From Limnoperna fortunei (lineage: Eukaryota > Mollusca > Bivalvia > Mytilida > Modiolidae), in NCBI GenBank assembly GCA_944474755.1, contig OX104117.1, positions 70,160,926 to 70,224,925 on the forward strand: 64,000 bases of DNA. The letters run 5' to 3'. A program made the position numbers and the translations under genes. Of the stretch, positions 45,801-53,088 are shown piece by piece. The notes under the pieces are model-generated. The model ran no database searches, was not told the origin of the DNA, and was given only the letters and a program-made list of their open reading frames with translations. Numbering within the stretch: position 1 is the first letter of the stretch; every line of letters starts with the position of its first letter.

Positions 45801-47560
45801 ATAAATAACGTCTCATTTGAAAACATAATGGAGCCCAGTTCATTCAATGGTAACTGAGAGTTATATATATCCAAAAGAAAATCCAAGTTTTGACATATTG
45901 AATCACATTTAATCTCGAAATGTCCACTAAGAACAAAACAAACTATTAATGAAAAATCATTTGAAAAAGTAATCGAGTCTAGTTCCTCAATGGTAATGAA
46001 TGTGAAGTTCCTTGACATTTTGAATGTACAAATTGTTTGGTACACGTTTCTCTGCTAGGACGGTGGATTTTTTACGTTCAACAACACAACAGGATTGGCT
46101 TTGAACAAACGAATCATCTGCAGAAACCTTGGAGACAGCCTGAAAGAGGGTTTTTTCTTGTGATGATGTCAGCTCCAAGAAATCCATGTTCTCTAAATCA
46201 ATATCAGCATTGCCTGTCTCATGCGAACCTGCCAGACGTGGCCATGTTTGTTTTTATTATCGTCTGATCAGTCGAGCGTTTTAACCTACTAAATATTCAT
46301 GAATCGAAATTGACCAATCATATGAACCAAATATCAGGTCACAGAGGTCGCGGGCAATAGATCACAAAATTACAGGGCAATAGATCGCGCGTGCAATTCC
46401 CCGCCGACGTTCTATTGCCCGGTGCAAAGTCTTATAATAAGATTTCAAAATTATAGTAAAAACTAAAAAATACGTATTTAGTATACTGTTAGGTAATAAT
46501 AGTATGTATCACACAAAATGTAGCAGGAACACTACAAATACAGATAGTGGTACACAAAAAACTGGTCCTCCCAAACCAGGTCTATAGTAGTATATATCAC
46601 ACAAAATATAGTAGGAACACTACAAATACAGATAGCTGTACACAGAAATCTGGTGCCCCAAACCAGGTCAATAGTAGTATATATCAAACAAAATATAGTA
46701 GGAACACTACAAATACAGATAGCTGTACACAGAAATCTGGTCCTCACAAACCAGGTAAATAGTAGTATATATCAAACAATAGCAGGAACACTACAAATAC
46801 AGATAGCTGTACACAGAAATCTGGTCCTCACAAACCAGGTCAATAGTAGTATATATCAAACAAAATATAGTAGGAACACTACAAATACAGATAGCTGTAC
46901 ACAGAAATCTGGTCCTCCCAAACCAGGTCAATAGTAGTATATATCAAACAAAAAATAGCAGGAACACTACAAATACAGATAGCTGTAGACAGAAATCTGG
47001 TCCTCTCAAACCAGGTCTATAGTAGTATGTATCATACAAAATAAAGTAGGAACACTACAAATATAAATAGCTGTACACAGAAATCTGGTCCTCCCAAACC
47101 AGGTCAATAGTAGTATATATCACACAAAATATAGTAGGAACACTACAAATACAGATAGCTGTACACATAGATCTGGTCCTACCGAAAAAGGGGAATTTCT
47201 CCCCTTCTCCCACACTATAACAAAATTGACCCAGTATCATTCGAAAGCACAAGTAAATCAATTTTTCAGGTCCCTGTGGTAGGAACACTACAAATATAGG
47301 TCCCTGTCAAGTAGGCACAACCATTAAGTCTCTAAGATTGAATAGTTATTTGTTTATAATTTCAGTATGTGAGAAAGGCTGATTTGTTTGCTGCCAGCCA
47401 GAGGAATCTGAATCCTGTAAATACAAAATCAATGGGACCTACTTTAAATGTTGTGGATTTATTGGATAGACACACCCCTATTTTACGACCAATTAGAGAC
47501 TCTCCTCCCCTTCCCCCTATTGTACCCCATCCACCGAGTCAACCAAGGATAACAACGTGA
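15696..47560 (+). CDS. C2orf81: C2orf81 homologue, whole gene (11 coding exons)
   Basis: Exons: 15696-15811, 26720-26882, 27314-27386, 32756-32888, 34028-34133, 35748-35948, 36925-37028, 38978-39108, 39415-39473, 42997-43068 and 47366-47560. The lengths sum to 1,353 nt (450 codons plus stop), every boundary is AG/GT, and all intron phases agree. Conserved blocks in order are HEIVPGKFNDQDW; LPFTVTMAKEAILQVIE followed by WQFLSRDEGE; TDCWAQGSVP; and MELSPGVTVK near the C-terminus. These match vertebrate C2orf81 (PFTISQAREAML, WRFLARDEGE, DSWAQGSVP, LAPGVS). The middle is acidic (exon 5) and the C-terminus proline-rich. There is no signal peptide or membrane segment. Biochemical function is unknown; the vertebrate protein is uncharacterised and associated with ciliated tissue and testis. 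Introns occupy about 30 kb and are mostly minisatellite. Confidence 0.9.
15812..15916 (+). other. C2orf81 intron 1, first part
   Basis: Intron 1 runs 15812-26719 (10.9 kb). It is annotated below as a chain of mobile elements and minisatellites; the unlisted stretches at 17425-18230, 19186-19670, 20770-21600, 21892-22780, 24151-24500 and 26208-26719 are AT-rich and hold nothing I recognise. Confidence 0.6.
16079..17417. mobile_element. Inverted-repeat element with 7-bp target-site duplication
   Basis: Both termini are built from repeats of TCACTTCGGTACT in opposite orientation (left 16079-16200, right about 17299-17417). GAGTAGT flanks both sides (16072-16078 and 17418-17424). It is 1,339 bp with no transposase. 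The subterminal CGGTACTCGGTACTGG words recur several times and could serve as multiple binding sites, as in foldback transposons (inference). Another element is nested within. Confidence 0.8.
16329..17107. mobile_element. Inner nested inverted-repeat element
   Basis: Left arm about 16329-16440 and right arm about 17010-17107 are inverted copies sharing GGACAAAATCCC, CCTTCCGTGTAATTTAGC and AAGGCGGACAAAATCC. The interior is AT-rich and non-coding. It lies entirely inside the element at 16079-17417. Confidence 0.75.
18239..19178. mobile_element. hAT-like inverted-repeat element with CTTCAAG duplication
   Basis: The left end CAGTGTTCTCCCGAGG and the right end (minus strand CAGGGTTCTCCCCAGG) are inverted. 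Both are followed by a GCACAGTGGTACCAC or GCACTGTGGTGTCG block. CTTCAAG is present on both flanks (18232-18238 and 19179-19185). The 119-codon frame at 18162-18521 starts outside the element and has no family resemblance. Non-autonomous. Confidence 0.78.
19682..19790 (-). mobile_element. 5'-truncated SINE, 3' part
   Basis: Minus-strand copy of the 3' half of the SINE seen complete at 21611-21878, recognisable by GCCACTTTCAGCAATTTTT and TCCAGTTTTTATTGGGGAGG. It stops at GACCTGC, the same point at which the SINE fragment at 40091 begins. Instead of the tRNA-like head, a minisatellite built from the break-point sequence continues. Confidence 0.75.
19780..20095. repeat. 37-bp minisatellite grown from SINE core
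   Basis: Units contain GACAGAGAAAACCCCAGACC and TGCGGTCCATTTGTTTT. The AGAAAACCCC.GACCTGC part is SINE core sequence from the adjacent fragment. About six units, interrupted by a palindrome at 19916-20025. Confidence 0.85.
19916..20025. repeat. 110-bp near-perfect loopless palindrome
   Basis: Two 55-bp arms meet at 19970/19971 (CACTAACG|... CGTTAGTG) with only two mismatches and no spacer. It is inserted inside the 37-bp minisatellite. It is probably a tiny fold-back element; it would form a very stable hairpin in single-stranded DNA or RNA. Confidence 0.9.
20135..20465. repeat. About 48-bp minisatellite
   Basis: Six units containing AATAAATAAACTGTGTCCGA, CGAAAAGAAGATTTGTAGAC and CATTGGCA. 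The first unit carries an extra ATTGTCAATTATCAAGCTCC segment that later units lack and that reappears alone at 23371. The minus-strand frames of 68-91 codons are repeat translations. Confidence 0.9.
20470..20770. repeat. Degenerate direct repeats (TTGGACTTT/TAGCTCGGAAA words)
   Basis: About three copies of a roughly 105-bp module with TTGGACTTTAATATTTTTCA, GCACGGAAGTAGCTCGG and GGACTTTGTCATTTTTTAGC. No coding potential. Confidence 0.7.
21611..21878 (+). mobile_element. Full-length tRNA-derived SINE with 13-bp target-site duplication
   Basis: The head has a tRNA-like A box (GTGGCCGAGTGGTCAAGG) and B box (GCGGGTTCGATTCTC). A conserved core (GTACTCCGGCTTCCTCCCCC) and a 3' tail (GAAAATGGCGTTAAAAGACC, then CAAA repeats) follow. 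CACACTGGTTTCA occurs on both sides (21598-21610 and 21879-21891). The organisation is like the V-/Meta-type SINEs described in molluscs; I do not assign a named family. Pol III-transcribed, mobilised in trans by a LINE. Intact duplications indicate a relatively recent insertion. Confidence 0.9.
22790..23368. repeat. Degenerate repeats with CGGAGTATTCGGAATTTTCC words
   Basis: Four to six copies of a 56-60-bp module (AGTATTCGGAATTTTCCAAG, CTATTTTCCGACATAGC), ending in TCGGAATACTCCGCGCTC, an inverted version of the same word. With 20470-20770 it may form the two ends of one larger inserted segment bracketed by the repeated GCATTGTCAATTATCAAGCT (20180 and 23369). Open frames here are repeat artefacts. 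Confidence 0.65.
23622..24150. mobile_element. Fold-back element
   Basis: The left block around GTAGCTACAAAGAGGTCCGA...CGTAATGGAGCA is inverted at the right as TGCTCCATTACGAATAATAG...GGACCTTTGTAGC. An inner pair (AATTTTGTTGACAAAATTT and ATTTTGTCAACAAA) is inverted too. About 530 bp, non-coding. Confidence 0.65.
24532..25065. repeat. Modular dispersed repeat with GTCTCCCC...GGGGAGAC ends
   Basis: Opens with a hairpin TGTCTCCCCCCACTTGGTGG/GGAGACA. It holds three diverged modules of about 175 bp (CAAATTTTACGAAACTTGGT, AAGTACACCATATG, AGTTATGGC) and closes at GGGGGGGGGGAGACAT. The terminal GTCTCCC/GGGAGAC hairpin is shared with the repeat ending at 62446. Confidence 0.7.
25161..25277. mobile_element. 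Short inverted-repeat element
   Basis: About 115 bp bounded by GGCCCCTATTTCACAAAAAG and its inverted partner CTTTTTGTGAAAGAGTGGCC. Interior is AT-rich with an ACGACCGGTCGT self-complementary word. Confidence 0.65.
25423..26205. mobile_element. TA-flanked inverted-repeat element (Tc1/mariner-like)
   Basis: Left CCGTAAAACGGTGCGTATAG...TCCGCA is inverted at the right, where the minus strand reads CCGTAAAAAGTGTCGTATTG...TCCGCA. TA flanks both ends (25421-25422 and 26206-26207). 783 bp, no transposase. The 60-codon minus-strand frame at 26014-26196 is not a known protein. Confidence 0.78.
26720..26882 (+). CDS. C2orf81: C2orf81 exon 2
   Basis: Acceptor TTTTTTGTAG; the first base completes the exon 1 tryptophan. 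Contains DFIEDIVDEIIDTSLDKIYK and LPFTVTMAKEAILQVIE, the most conserved part of the family. Donor GAG followed by GTATGA; phase 0. Confidence 0.93.
27314..27386 (+). CDS. C2orf81: C2orf81 exon 3
   Basis: Acceptor TGTTTACAG, then WQFLSRDEGETELEST. This continues directly from exon 2 and matches the WRFLARDEGE block of vertebrate C2orf81. Donor GTGGGT; phase 1. Confidence 0.93.
27430..27497 (-). mobile_element. 3' part of a SINE split by a minisatellite
   Basis: Minus-strand SINE tail and core, degenerate: CATCAATTTCCTATCTATTTC (tail region) and GGCATCCTGTTTTTATTGCG, then GATGAAGCC. It corresponds to GCAATTTTTCGGCTATATCG... and GGCGTCCAGTTTTTATTGGG of the intact copy at 61994-62269. The missing tRNA-like half resumes 4.8 kb away at 32290. 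Confidence 0.75.
27495..32290. repeat. 34-bp minisatellite (about 140 units) with 1,644-bp higher-order period
   Basis: Basic unit contains GAAACACTGAGTGAAAAC and GTAGACCTTTGGTTA. Recognisable variant strings recur exactly 1,644 bp apart (for instance features at 28256, 29900 and 31544; 28669 and 30313; 29243 and 30887), with an inner 987/657 spacing. So blocks of about 48 units were amplified together. The unit resembles the SINE core segment GGAGAAAACCCC.GACCTGCGG, read in minus orientation. The minus-strand frames of 61-72 codons are repeat translations. Confidence 0.95.
32285..32490 (-). mobile_element. 5' (tRNA-like) part of the split SINE
   Basis: Directly after the last unit, GACCTTTGGCAGGGAAACTT parallels GACCTGCGGTAGGAAAACTG of the intact minus-strand SINE. 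AGCACACCC...AGTAAGACTC, the GTGATCAATAG word and TTAACCACTGCCACTGAGCC then follow in SINE order. The outermost head block (TAACCACTGCCA.GGAGCCCC) is itself present three times in tandem (about 32418-32490). Confidence 0.75.
32635..32702. repeat. Inverted repeat arm upstream of C2orf81 exon 4
   Basis: This 68-bp arm is the reverse complement of 33600-33667, with about 50 bp nearly identical (one mismatch across the stretch holding GAAATGTTTATATCACAAAA). The arm ends about 53 bp before the exon 4 acceptor. Confidence 0.9.
32756..32888 (+). CDS. C2orf81: C2orf81 exon 4
   Basis: Acceptor TTCTGTTACAG; two bases complete a glutamate codon. Contains VTDCWAQGSVPKNIIPLRPI, whose WAQGSVP motif is a family hallmark. 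Donor GTAAGG; phase 2. Lies between the arms of an inverted repeat. Confidence 0.92.
33103..33590. repeat. 50-bp minisatellite in intron 4
   Basis: About 10 near-identical units containing TTAGGTTTAGCTGTATGCAC and AAAAGGCTTATAATGCTAAT. Confidence 0.95.
33600..33667. repeat. Inverted repeat arm downstream of exon 4
   Basis: Reverse complement of 32635-32702. It starts AGAAATATTACAAGTTAAG. Arm-to-arm pairing in the pre-mRNA would enclose exon 4 and the 50-bp minisatellite. Confidence 0.9.
33672..33800. repeat. 40-bp direct repeat, three copies
   Basis: Units containing TATGAATTTAAATTGTTAAG and TAGTGAAGTTAGCATT. Continues directly from the inverted repeat arm. Confidence 0.9.
34028..34133 (+). 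CDS. C2orf81: C2orf81 exon 5 (acidic)
   Basis: Acceptor TCTATTGATAG; donor GAG followed by GTATTT. Encodes an acidic/lysine-rich stretch (DEETEQVIEEPELEDK...), with low expected conservation. It is included because it keeps the frame between exons 4 and 6. Confidence 0.8.
34230..35075. repeat. About 62-bp degenerate minisatellite in intron 5
   Basis: About 14 diverged units with TTGAGAACACATTAAAT, AGCCAGATTACA and GGGAGATAATTTTATA. Older than the other arrays judging by divergence. Interrupted by the element at 35081-35547 and resumes to about 35640. Confidence 0.9.
35081..35547. mobile_element. Inverted-repeat element with TAGAA duplication inside a minisatellite
   Basis: Left end GGTGTAGGACCACC; right end GGTGGTCCTACCCC. 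TAGAA flanks both sides (35076-35080, 35548-35552), and the 62-bp repeat resumes in register. 467 bp. The internal 90-codon frame (35193-35465) is unremarkable. Confidence 0.85.
35748..35948 (+). CDS. C2orf81: C2orf81 exon 6
   Basis: Acceptor TTTAAAAG; 67 codons; donor AAAG followed by GTAAGC. Contains KKKKTKFKPYTGRLKSAS and LVNMPASCHSILK. Its 3' end and donor are repeated several times immediately downstream. Confidence 0.88.
35949..36295 (+). repeat. Five further copies of exon 6 3' end with splice donor
   Basis: Units of 79, 79, 61, 60 and 61 bp copy CATGTCACTCCATTTTAAAG and the following intron start. Candidate donors are at 35949 (authentic), 36028, 36107, 36168 (GTTAGC), 36228 and 36289. 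Read-through from exon 6 meets an in-frame TAA inside the first copy, so use of a downstream donor would truncate the protein. Confidence 0.93.
36296..36924. other. Rest of intron 6
   Basis: AT-rich; contains one 65-bp direct duplication (AAGTACTTTACTGAGTTAAC at about 36690 and 36750). Nothing else recognised. Confidence 0.6.
36925..37028 (+). CDS. C2orf81: C2orf81 exon 7
   Basis: Acceptor TCCTTCAG; encodes VQAGRPPGNKDVIYDEMGNV and ends two bases into an arginine codon at donor GTAACT. Phase agrees with exon 8. Confidence 0.88.
37029..37290 (+). repeat. Partial exon 7 duplicate plus 80-bp direct repeats
   Basis: 37050-37096 copies the exon 7 end (GTTGTCAAGTTAAATCCAGA, then CACAAG followed by TAAAA) with small deletions, so the copied donor is weakened. 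It is followed by about two and a half copies of a unit with CCAGGGGACATGTAACCAGA. Confidence 0.8.
37470..38413. repeat. 35-bp minisatellite (about 26 nearly identical units) in intron 7
   Basis: Unit contains TTGTCATCACTTTGTGTTTG and TCAATGTCTTCAATA; only single-base variants occur. The array starts right after TTTTTAGCTCACCTGAGC, the start word of a common bivalve dispersed repeat. Because 35 is not a multiple of three and the unit lacks stops in every plus frame, three overlapping frames of 309-355 codons exist; they are artefacts of the repeat. Confidence 0.95.
38450..38940. repeat. Modular dispersed repeat
   Basis: Three diverged modules of about 180 bp with GGTTAACCAATCGAAACAAA, ACTTGCTAGAAATATTGTTT and AAATTCAAAATGGC. 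This matches the body of the repeat family whose start word precedes the 35-bp array. The array probably expanded inside that repeat. Confidence 0.7.
38978..39108 (+). CDS. C2orf81: C2orf81 exon 8
   Basis: Acceptor TTGCAG. Contains VNYQVVDPSVEAAKARLDAM and a basic run (RLRKKKME). Donor GTATGA; phase 1. The flanking intronic sequences 39109-39414 hold nothing notable. Confidence 0.88.
39415..39473 (+). CDS. C2orf81: C2orf81 exon 9 (parent of the 42-bp array)
   Basis: Acceptor CTTTTTAG; encodes DTSIEVVTIKETKTPLPPPL; donor TTG followed by GTAGGT. The last 20 bases and the first intron bases are the repeat unit of the following array. The splice choice is supported by phase agreement with exons 8 and 10. 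Since downstream units carry equivalent donors, the true exon end could lie later in some transcripts. Confidence 0.82.
40091..40210 (+). mobile_element. 5'-truncated SINE inside the exon 9 array
   Basis: Starts at GCAGGTCGGGGGTTCTCTCC and runs through CCGGCTTCCTCCCCCAATAA and GGCGTTAAAACACC to a CAAA tail. The sequence AAACCCCACTGCC occurs on both sides (40078-40090, 40208-40220), so the insertion post-dates at least part of the array. Confidence 0.88.
41374..41793. mobile_element. Insertion of two fold-back units in the exon 9 array
   Basis: First unit: CCAATCAAAACGCCAGAAAC...AAGAAC facing GTTCTTGTTTCTGGC...CTGATTGG (about 41453-41540). Second unit: AATAGGTACTTTCATGCGCT...GGTCTTTT at 41619-41695 facing AAAAGACATAAAATTTCCAT...GAAAGGACCTATT at 41719-41793. 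No TSD resolved. Confidence 0.75.
42997..43068 (+). CDS. C2orf81: C2orf81 exon 10
   Basis: Acceptor TTGTTTAAG; encodes IEAMELSPGVTVKEGERT then RRGPIR; donor AGG followed by GTAACT; phase 0. LSPGVTV matches the LAPGVS motif near the C-terminus of vertebrate C2orf81. The preceding 370 bp (42623-42996) is plain AT-rich intron. Confidence 0.9.
43069..43445 (+). repeat. Three further copies of exon 10 3' part, two with donors
   Basis: Units of about 115 bp repeat TCACCAGGTGTCACTGTTAA and GGAAGGAGAAAGAACCAGAA, plus the intron start (GTAACTAATTCCTCTAG). Donors recur after 43183 and 43298; the fourth copy has lost the donor by deletion. The period is not a multiple of three, so use of a later donor would shift the frame of exon 11. 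Confidence 0.93.
43853..45466. repeat. 88-bp minisatellite, left block, in intron 10
   Basis: About 18 units with GGTCCTCCCAAACCAGGTCA, ATAGTAGTATATATCACAC and AGGAACACTACAAATACAGA. The sequence 43446-43852 before it is featureless AT-rich intron. Open frames here are repeat translations. Confidence 0.95.
45467..46499. mobile_element. 1-kb insertion in the 88-bp array, led by a perfect palindrome
   Basis: The array stops after CAATAGTAT and resumes at ATAGTATGTATC. The insert holds a perfect palindrome (45471-45651), the inverted words TTATTACCTAA (45653) and TTAGGTAATAA (about 46490), and repeated CTATTGCCC/GGGCAATAG words. Two overlapping minus-strand frames, 46187-45987 (66 codons, ending HIHYH) and 46045-45683 (120 codons), may be remains of a captured coding segment. 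I recognise no family. Confidence 0.7.
45471..45651. repeat. 181-bp palindrome with identical 83-bp arms
   Basis: Arms 45471-45553 and 45569-45651 are exact reverse complements. The 15-nt centre (GAAGCCAACGGCTGA) is itself a small hairpin. Identity of the arms implies recent formation or ongoing conversion. Confidence 0.95.
46500..47180. repeat. 88-bp minisatellite, right block
   Basis: About eight more units of the same array. The last is fused to a short segment (GGGGAATTTCTCCCC) before a terminal partial unit at about 47278. Confidence 0.93.
47366..47560 (+). CDS. C2orf81: C2orf81 exon 11 (end)
   Basis: Acceptor TATAATTTCAG; encodes YVRKADLFAASQRNLNPVNT and a proline-rich tail (RDSPPLPPIVPHPPSQ) to TGA at 47558-47560. 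Phase 0 from exon 10. Confidence 0.9.
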   Translation, partial: YVRKADLFAASQRNLNPVNTKSMGPTLNVVDLLDRHTPILRPIRDSPPLPPIVPHPPSQPRITT

Positions 47561-48900
47561 ACAGTAAAAAAGAACCATCTCTATTTAATCGGAAGGAACA
47601 TGTGCACATTTATGTGATTAACAAATTTCTGGTCATATTATGTATTACAAAGTATAACTATTTTTGATGTTGGATACATGTAGCATTCTTAATAGCTTTC
47701 AAAACTATTGTCAGCTGAGGACTTTAATTTGTAAACTAGACACATTTTGTACGAATTTTAATCAATATTTGTTCAAAACTTAGTAAAACAAATTGCTATA
47801 GGGGCAATAACTTTGGAAGTTTCAATGGTGTTAAACAATTTAAATCGCTTATTGATGTTCAATAGAAAATTAAAGGATTATGGGTTCTGTTCATATGTAT
47901 TTTTTTATTGAACATACATTCATTTGTTATACTGTTTTTTATAATAACACTAAATAAACGTTAATTACCTATCAAATCAAATATGCTGCGATCCAAATCT
48001 TGGGAAGATTATTATTCTATGTGATATTATAGAGTATTATATGTGTTGAGCATTTCAATACAATAATTTATTATTGTGAAAAATTATTATAGTAAAGCTT
48101 ATTTAATACCATGTGTTTTCTGTATTTCTTTGATAAAAACTGTAGCCCTATGATGGTGTGAACACATTTAATGCAATTTAGAAGAGAATGAAATTCTACA
48201 GATCTAGAAATAATTTCTTGAAATTATTTTTGGCCTAAGATATGTATAAGTTGTTGCCATGCTTTTTATGTCTTTGTAATCGCAATTATTTAGTTTAGAC
48301 CGTTGATAACAGAAACTATTTGCAGTAAGTTTATCCCTTTAAAGTGACAATAAGGCTTTCAATCCTATCTCCTTGGTAAGTATTGAAGTTTGATGTATAA
48401 GTAGTGAGAACTAGTTTTTACAATCTTTGAGTTTAAGGTATCCGACCCATAATTCAAGTCACCGTTTAATTTTATTTTTAGACCAAGAAATGCAGCTTTA
48501 TTTACTAAATATATTACTAATTAATAATACAAAGTAAATATATTTTTTTACTCTGAGTCAATGTTAACAGTTTTGAGGAAAAAAAGTTAGTTGCTCAAAT
48601 AGTATTTCCGATGTTTGCCCAACATTACCGAGGTCTGCTCCATTGACAAACAATGGACATCCGGTATACTAGCTATGATCACGTCGTCAATTATGGGTCT
48701 GATACCTTAACAGGCCTGTGGTCAGATTTATGAGTCACAGGTAAATGCTTTGTAGTATTGTATGCAAATTCTTACATAGTTTTATCTTGTACAAATTTGT
48801 CCTTCTCTCGTAAATAGCAATATTATGTACACATAATGACATGGCAAAACGTTAACATTAAATTACAACCGATCTGACAACCATATAGACGCTTTGATAT
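47561..48900 (+). other. C2orf81 3' UTR and downstream spacer
   Basis: AT-rich and non-coding. An AATAAA poly(A) signal is at 47953-47958; which site is used cannot be told. No further gene features are visible before the 73-bp array. Confidence 0.55.
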
Positions 48901-48904
48901 AGCT

Positions 48905-51900
48905 GAAACACACATTCACTACAATGAGAACATCTACAACAGTAGCTTTGTACCTACACATTACCAGTCCCACATTGACTACAATGAGAACATCAACAAC
49001 AGTAACAGAAACATTAGACTTTGTACCTATATATTACCAGTCACCCATTGACTACAATGAGTACACCAACAACAGTAACAGAAACAAAGCTTTGTACCTA
49101 TATATTACCAGTCACCCATTGACTACAATGAGTACACCAACAACAGTAACAGAAACATTAGACTTTGTACCTATATATTACTGGTCACCCATTGACTACA
49201 ATGAGTACACCAACAACAGTAACAGAAACATTAGACTTTGTACCTATATATTATCAGTCACACATTGACTACAATGAGTACACCAACAACAGTAACAGAA
49301 ACATTAGGCTTTGTACCTATATATTATCAGTCACACATTGACTACAATGAGTACACCAACAACAGTAACAGAAACATTAGACTTTGTACCTATATATTAC
49401 CAGTCACACATTGACTACAATGAGTACACCAACGATAGTAACGGAAACATTAGACTTTGTACCTATATATTACCAGTCGCATATTGACTACAATGTGAAC
49501 ACCAAAAACAGTAACAGAAACAAGGCTTTGTACCTATATATTACCAGTCACACATCCACTTCAATGAGTACACCAACAACATTAACAGAAACAAGGCTTT
49601 GTACCTATATATTACTAGTCACACATTGACTACAATGAGTACACCAACAACAGTAACAGAAGCATAAGGCTTTGTACCTATATATTACCAGTCACACATT
49701 GACTACAATGAGTACACCAACAACAGTAACTAAAACATTAGACTTTGTACCTATATATTACCAGTCATACATTGACTCGATGTGAACACCAAAAACAGTA
49801 ACAGAAACATAAGGCTTTGTACCTATATATTACCAGTCACACATTGACTACAATGAGTACACCAGCAACAGTAACAGAAACATTAGACTTTGTACCTATA
49901 TATTACCAGTCACACATTGACTACAATGAGTACACCAACGACAGTAACAGAAACATTAGACTTTGTACCTTTATATTACCAGTCACACATTGACTACAAT
50001 GAGTACACCAACGACAGTAACAGAAACATTAGACCTTGTACCTATATATTACCAGTCACACATTGACTACAATGAGTGCACCAACAACAGTAACTGAAAC
50101 ATTAGACTTTGTACCTATATATTACCAGTCACACATTGACTACAATGAGTGCACCAACAACAGTAACAGAAACATTAGACTTTGTACCTATATATTACCA
50201 TTCACACATTCACTTCAATGAGTACACCAACAACAGTAACTGAAACATTAGACTTTGTACCTATATATTACCAGTCACACATTGACTACAATGAGTACAC
50301 CAACGACAGTAACTGAAACATTAGACTTTGTACCTATATATTACCAGTCATACATTGACTCGATGTGAACACCAAAAACAGTAACAGAAACATTAGACTT
50401 TGTACCTATATATTACCAGTCACACATTGACTACAATGAGTACACCAACGACAGTAACTGAAACATTAGACTTTGTACCTATATATTACCAGTCATACAT
50501 TGACTCGATGTGAACACCAAAAACAGTAACTGAAACATTAGACTTTGTACCTATATATTACCAGTCACACATTGACTACAATGAGTACACCAACAAGAGT
50601 AACAGAAACATAAGGCTTTGTACCTATATATTACCAGTCACACATTAACTACAATGTTAACACCAACAACAGTAAGGGATACATTAGGTTTTGTACCTAT
50701 ATATTACCAGTCACACATTGACTACAACGAGTGCACCAACAACAGTAACTGAAACATTAGACTTTGTACCTATATATTACTGGTCACCCATTGACTACAA
50801 TGAGTACACCAACAACAGTAACAGAAACATAAGGCCTTGTACCTATATATTACCAGTCACACATTGACTACAATGAGTACACCAACGACAGTAACAGAAA
50901 CATTAGACTTTGTACCTATATATTACCAGTCACACATTGACTACAATGAGTACACCAACAACAGTAACAGAAACATTAGACTTTGTACCTATATATTACC
51001 AGTCACACAATCTCCACAATGAGTACACCAACAACAGTAACGGAAACATTAGACTTTGTACCTGTATATTACCAGTCACACATTGACTACAATGAGTACA
51101 CCAACGATAGTAACGGAAACATTAGGCTTTGTACCTACATATTTCCAGTTGCGCATTCACTACAATGTGTACACCAACAACAGTAACTTTAGGCTTTGTG
51201 TCACGCATTAACTACAATAAGTACATCAACAACAGAAACAGAAAAATTAGGCTTTTTACCTATATATTACCAGTCACACATTGACTACAATGAGTACACC
51301 AACAACAGTAACTGAAACATTAGACTTTGTACCTATATATTACTGGTCACCCATTGACTACAATGAGTACACCAACAACAGTAACAGAAACATTAGACCT
51401 TGTACCTATATATTACCAGTCACACATTGACTACAACGAGTACACCAACAACAGTAACTCAAACATTAGACTTTGTACCTATATATTACTGGTCACCCAT
51501 TGACTACAATGAGTACACCAACAACAGTAACAGAAACATTAGACCTTGTACCTATATATTACCAGTCACACATTGACTACAATGAGTACACCAACGACAG
51601 TAACAGAAACATTAGACTTTGTACCTATATATTACCAGTCACATATTCACTTCAATGAGTGCACCAACAACAGTAACAGAAACATTAGACTTTGTACCTA
51701 TATATTACCAGTCACACAATCTCCACAATGAGTACACCAACAACAGTAACGGAAACATTAGACTTTGTACCTGTATATTACCAGTCACACATTGACTACA
51801 ATGAGTACACCAACGATAGTAACGGAAACATTAGGCTTTGTACCTACATATTTCCAGTTGCGCATTCACTACAATGTGTACACCAACAACAGTAACTTTA

Positions 51901-52310
51901 GGCTTTGTGTCACGCATTAACTACAATAAGTACATCAACAACAGTAACAGAAAAATTAGGCTTTTTACCTATATATTACCAGTCACACATTGACTACAAT
52001 GAGTACACCAACAACAGTAACAGAAGCATAAGGCTTTGTACCTATATATTAACAGTCACACATTGACTACAATGAGTACACCAACAACAGTAACAGAAGC
52101 ATAAGGCTTTGTACCTATATATTACCAGTCACACATTCACCACAATGAGTACACCAACAACAGTAACAGAAACATTAGACTTTGTACCTACATATTTCCA
52201 GTCACGCATTCACTACAATGAGAACACCAACAACAGTAAGGGATACATTAGGTTTTGTTGCTATATATTACCAGTCATACATTCACTAAAATGAATAAAC
52301 CAACAACTAA
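48905..52310. repeat. 73-bp minisatellite (about 46 units)
   Basis: Unit contains ACATTGACTACAATGAGTAC, ACCAACAACAGTAACAGAAA and CTTTGTACCTATATATTACC. Larger blocks repeat too: about 50980-51230 and 51690-51940 are nearly identical. The 61-114-codon frames are repeat translations, broken where the period is not a multiple of three. Confidence 0.95.
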
Positions 52311-52399
52311 TTAAAGATACAGAACGAAATATACCTGTTTGGATGATTTAGTATTAATAAACTTAGTCTATAGAAATCCATAATTATTTATTTTTGAAA

Positions 52400-53088
52400 A
52401 GATCCGATATTTATTTACAACATGCCGTATGCTGAAGATGCTAAACGGGAATTATGACTTTTTGACGTTTCACGTGTTGCGATTTGGTCCGATATCTGCA
52501 AAAGAATTATGTGATTGGTAAGCTCATTTAATAAAAACTAAAACGAACCTCTACTAGTGGGCAGTTGTTATTAGAAGTTAGAGCTGTTCACTTCAATTAT
52601 AATTTGGGTGACGGTGACGTTATTTATATTGGTTGTCGATGATGTTACCTATTGCTGACGGTGGCGTTCACAATACTCTTAAATAAAGTTAGTTATTAAT
52701 AATACAGTGAAAGTTATTGACTATTAGGATTAGTATATTATATTAGTAACTTAGGGTGACTGTCAGCAAGAGTTGGTTTTGTGAATTTATATCAATAAAT
52801 CTATGCAGTTTGTAATAATAAGTAAAGACCAGTTAACTACCTACTAGACCAGTTGTATTCCCCTCCAGAAGAGTGTTTCAGAGCCTGTAATTTTTTTAAT
52901 AAATTATATATTCTTTAAAGTTCTGTAGTTTCCTTGTCGACCCATCGTGTGTGAGTCGTCTTTTGTCCTATTGATTTCCGTTTAAGGTATAAATTATAAG
53001 CTAAAGGTTGTTTTTCCAGCCAACATTTGATGTTTAGCGGCTTCTTTGGGCGCCCGACTCTATCGCCCGAAGAGCGGCATTACATTTC
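52400..53088 (+). mobile_element. Putative 5' LTR region of a Ty3/gypsy element
   Basis: Lies directly before a PBS and contains AATAAA signals (52793 region) and GCGGCATTACA near its end. No matching 3' LTR was found downstream, so the left boundary is not determined; 52400 is a rough limit. Confidence 0.5.
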
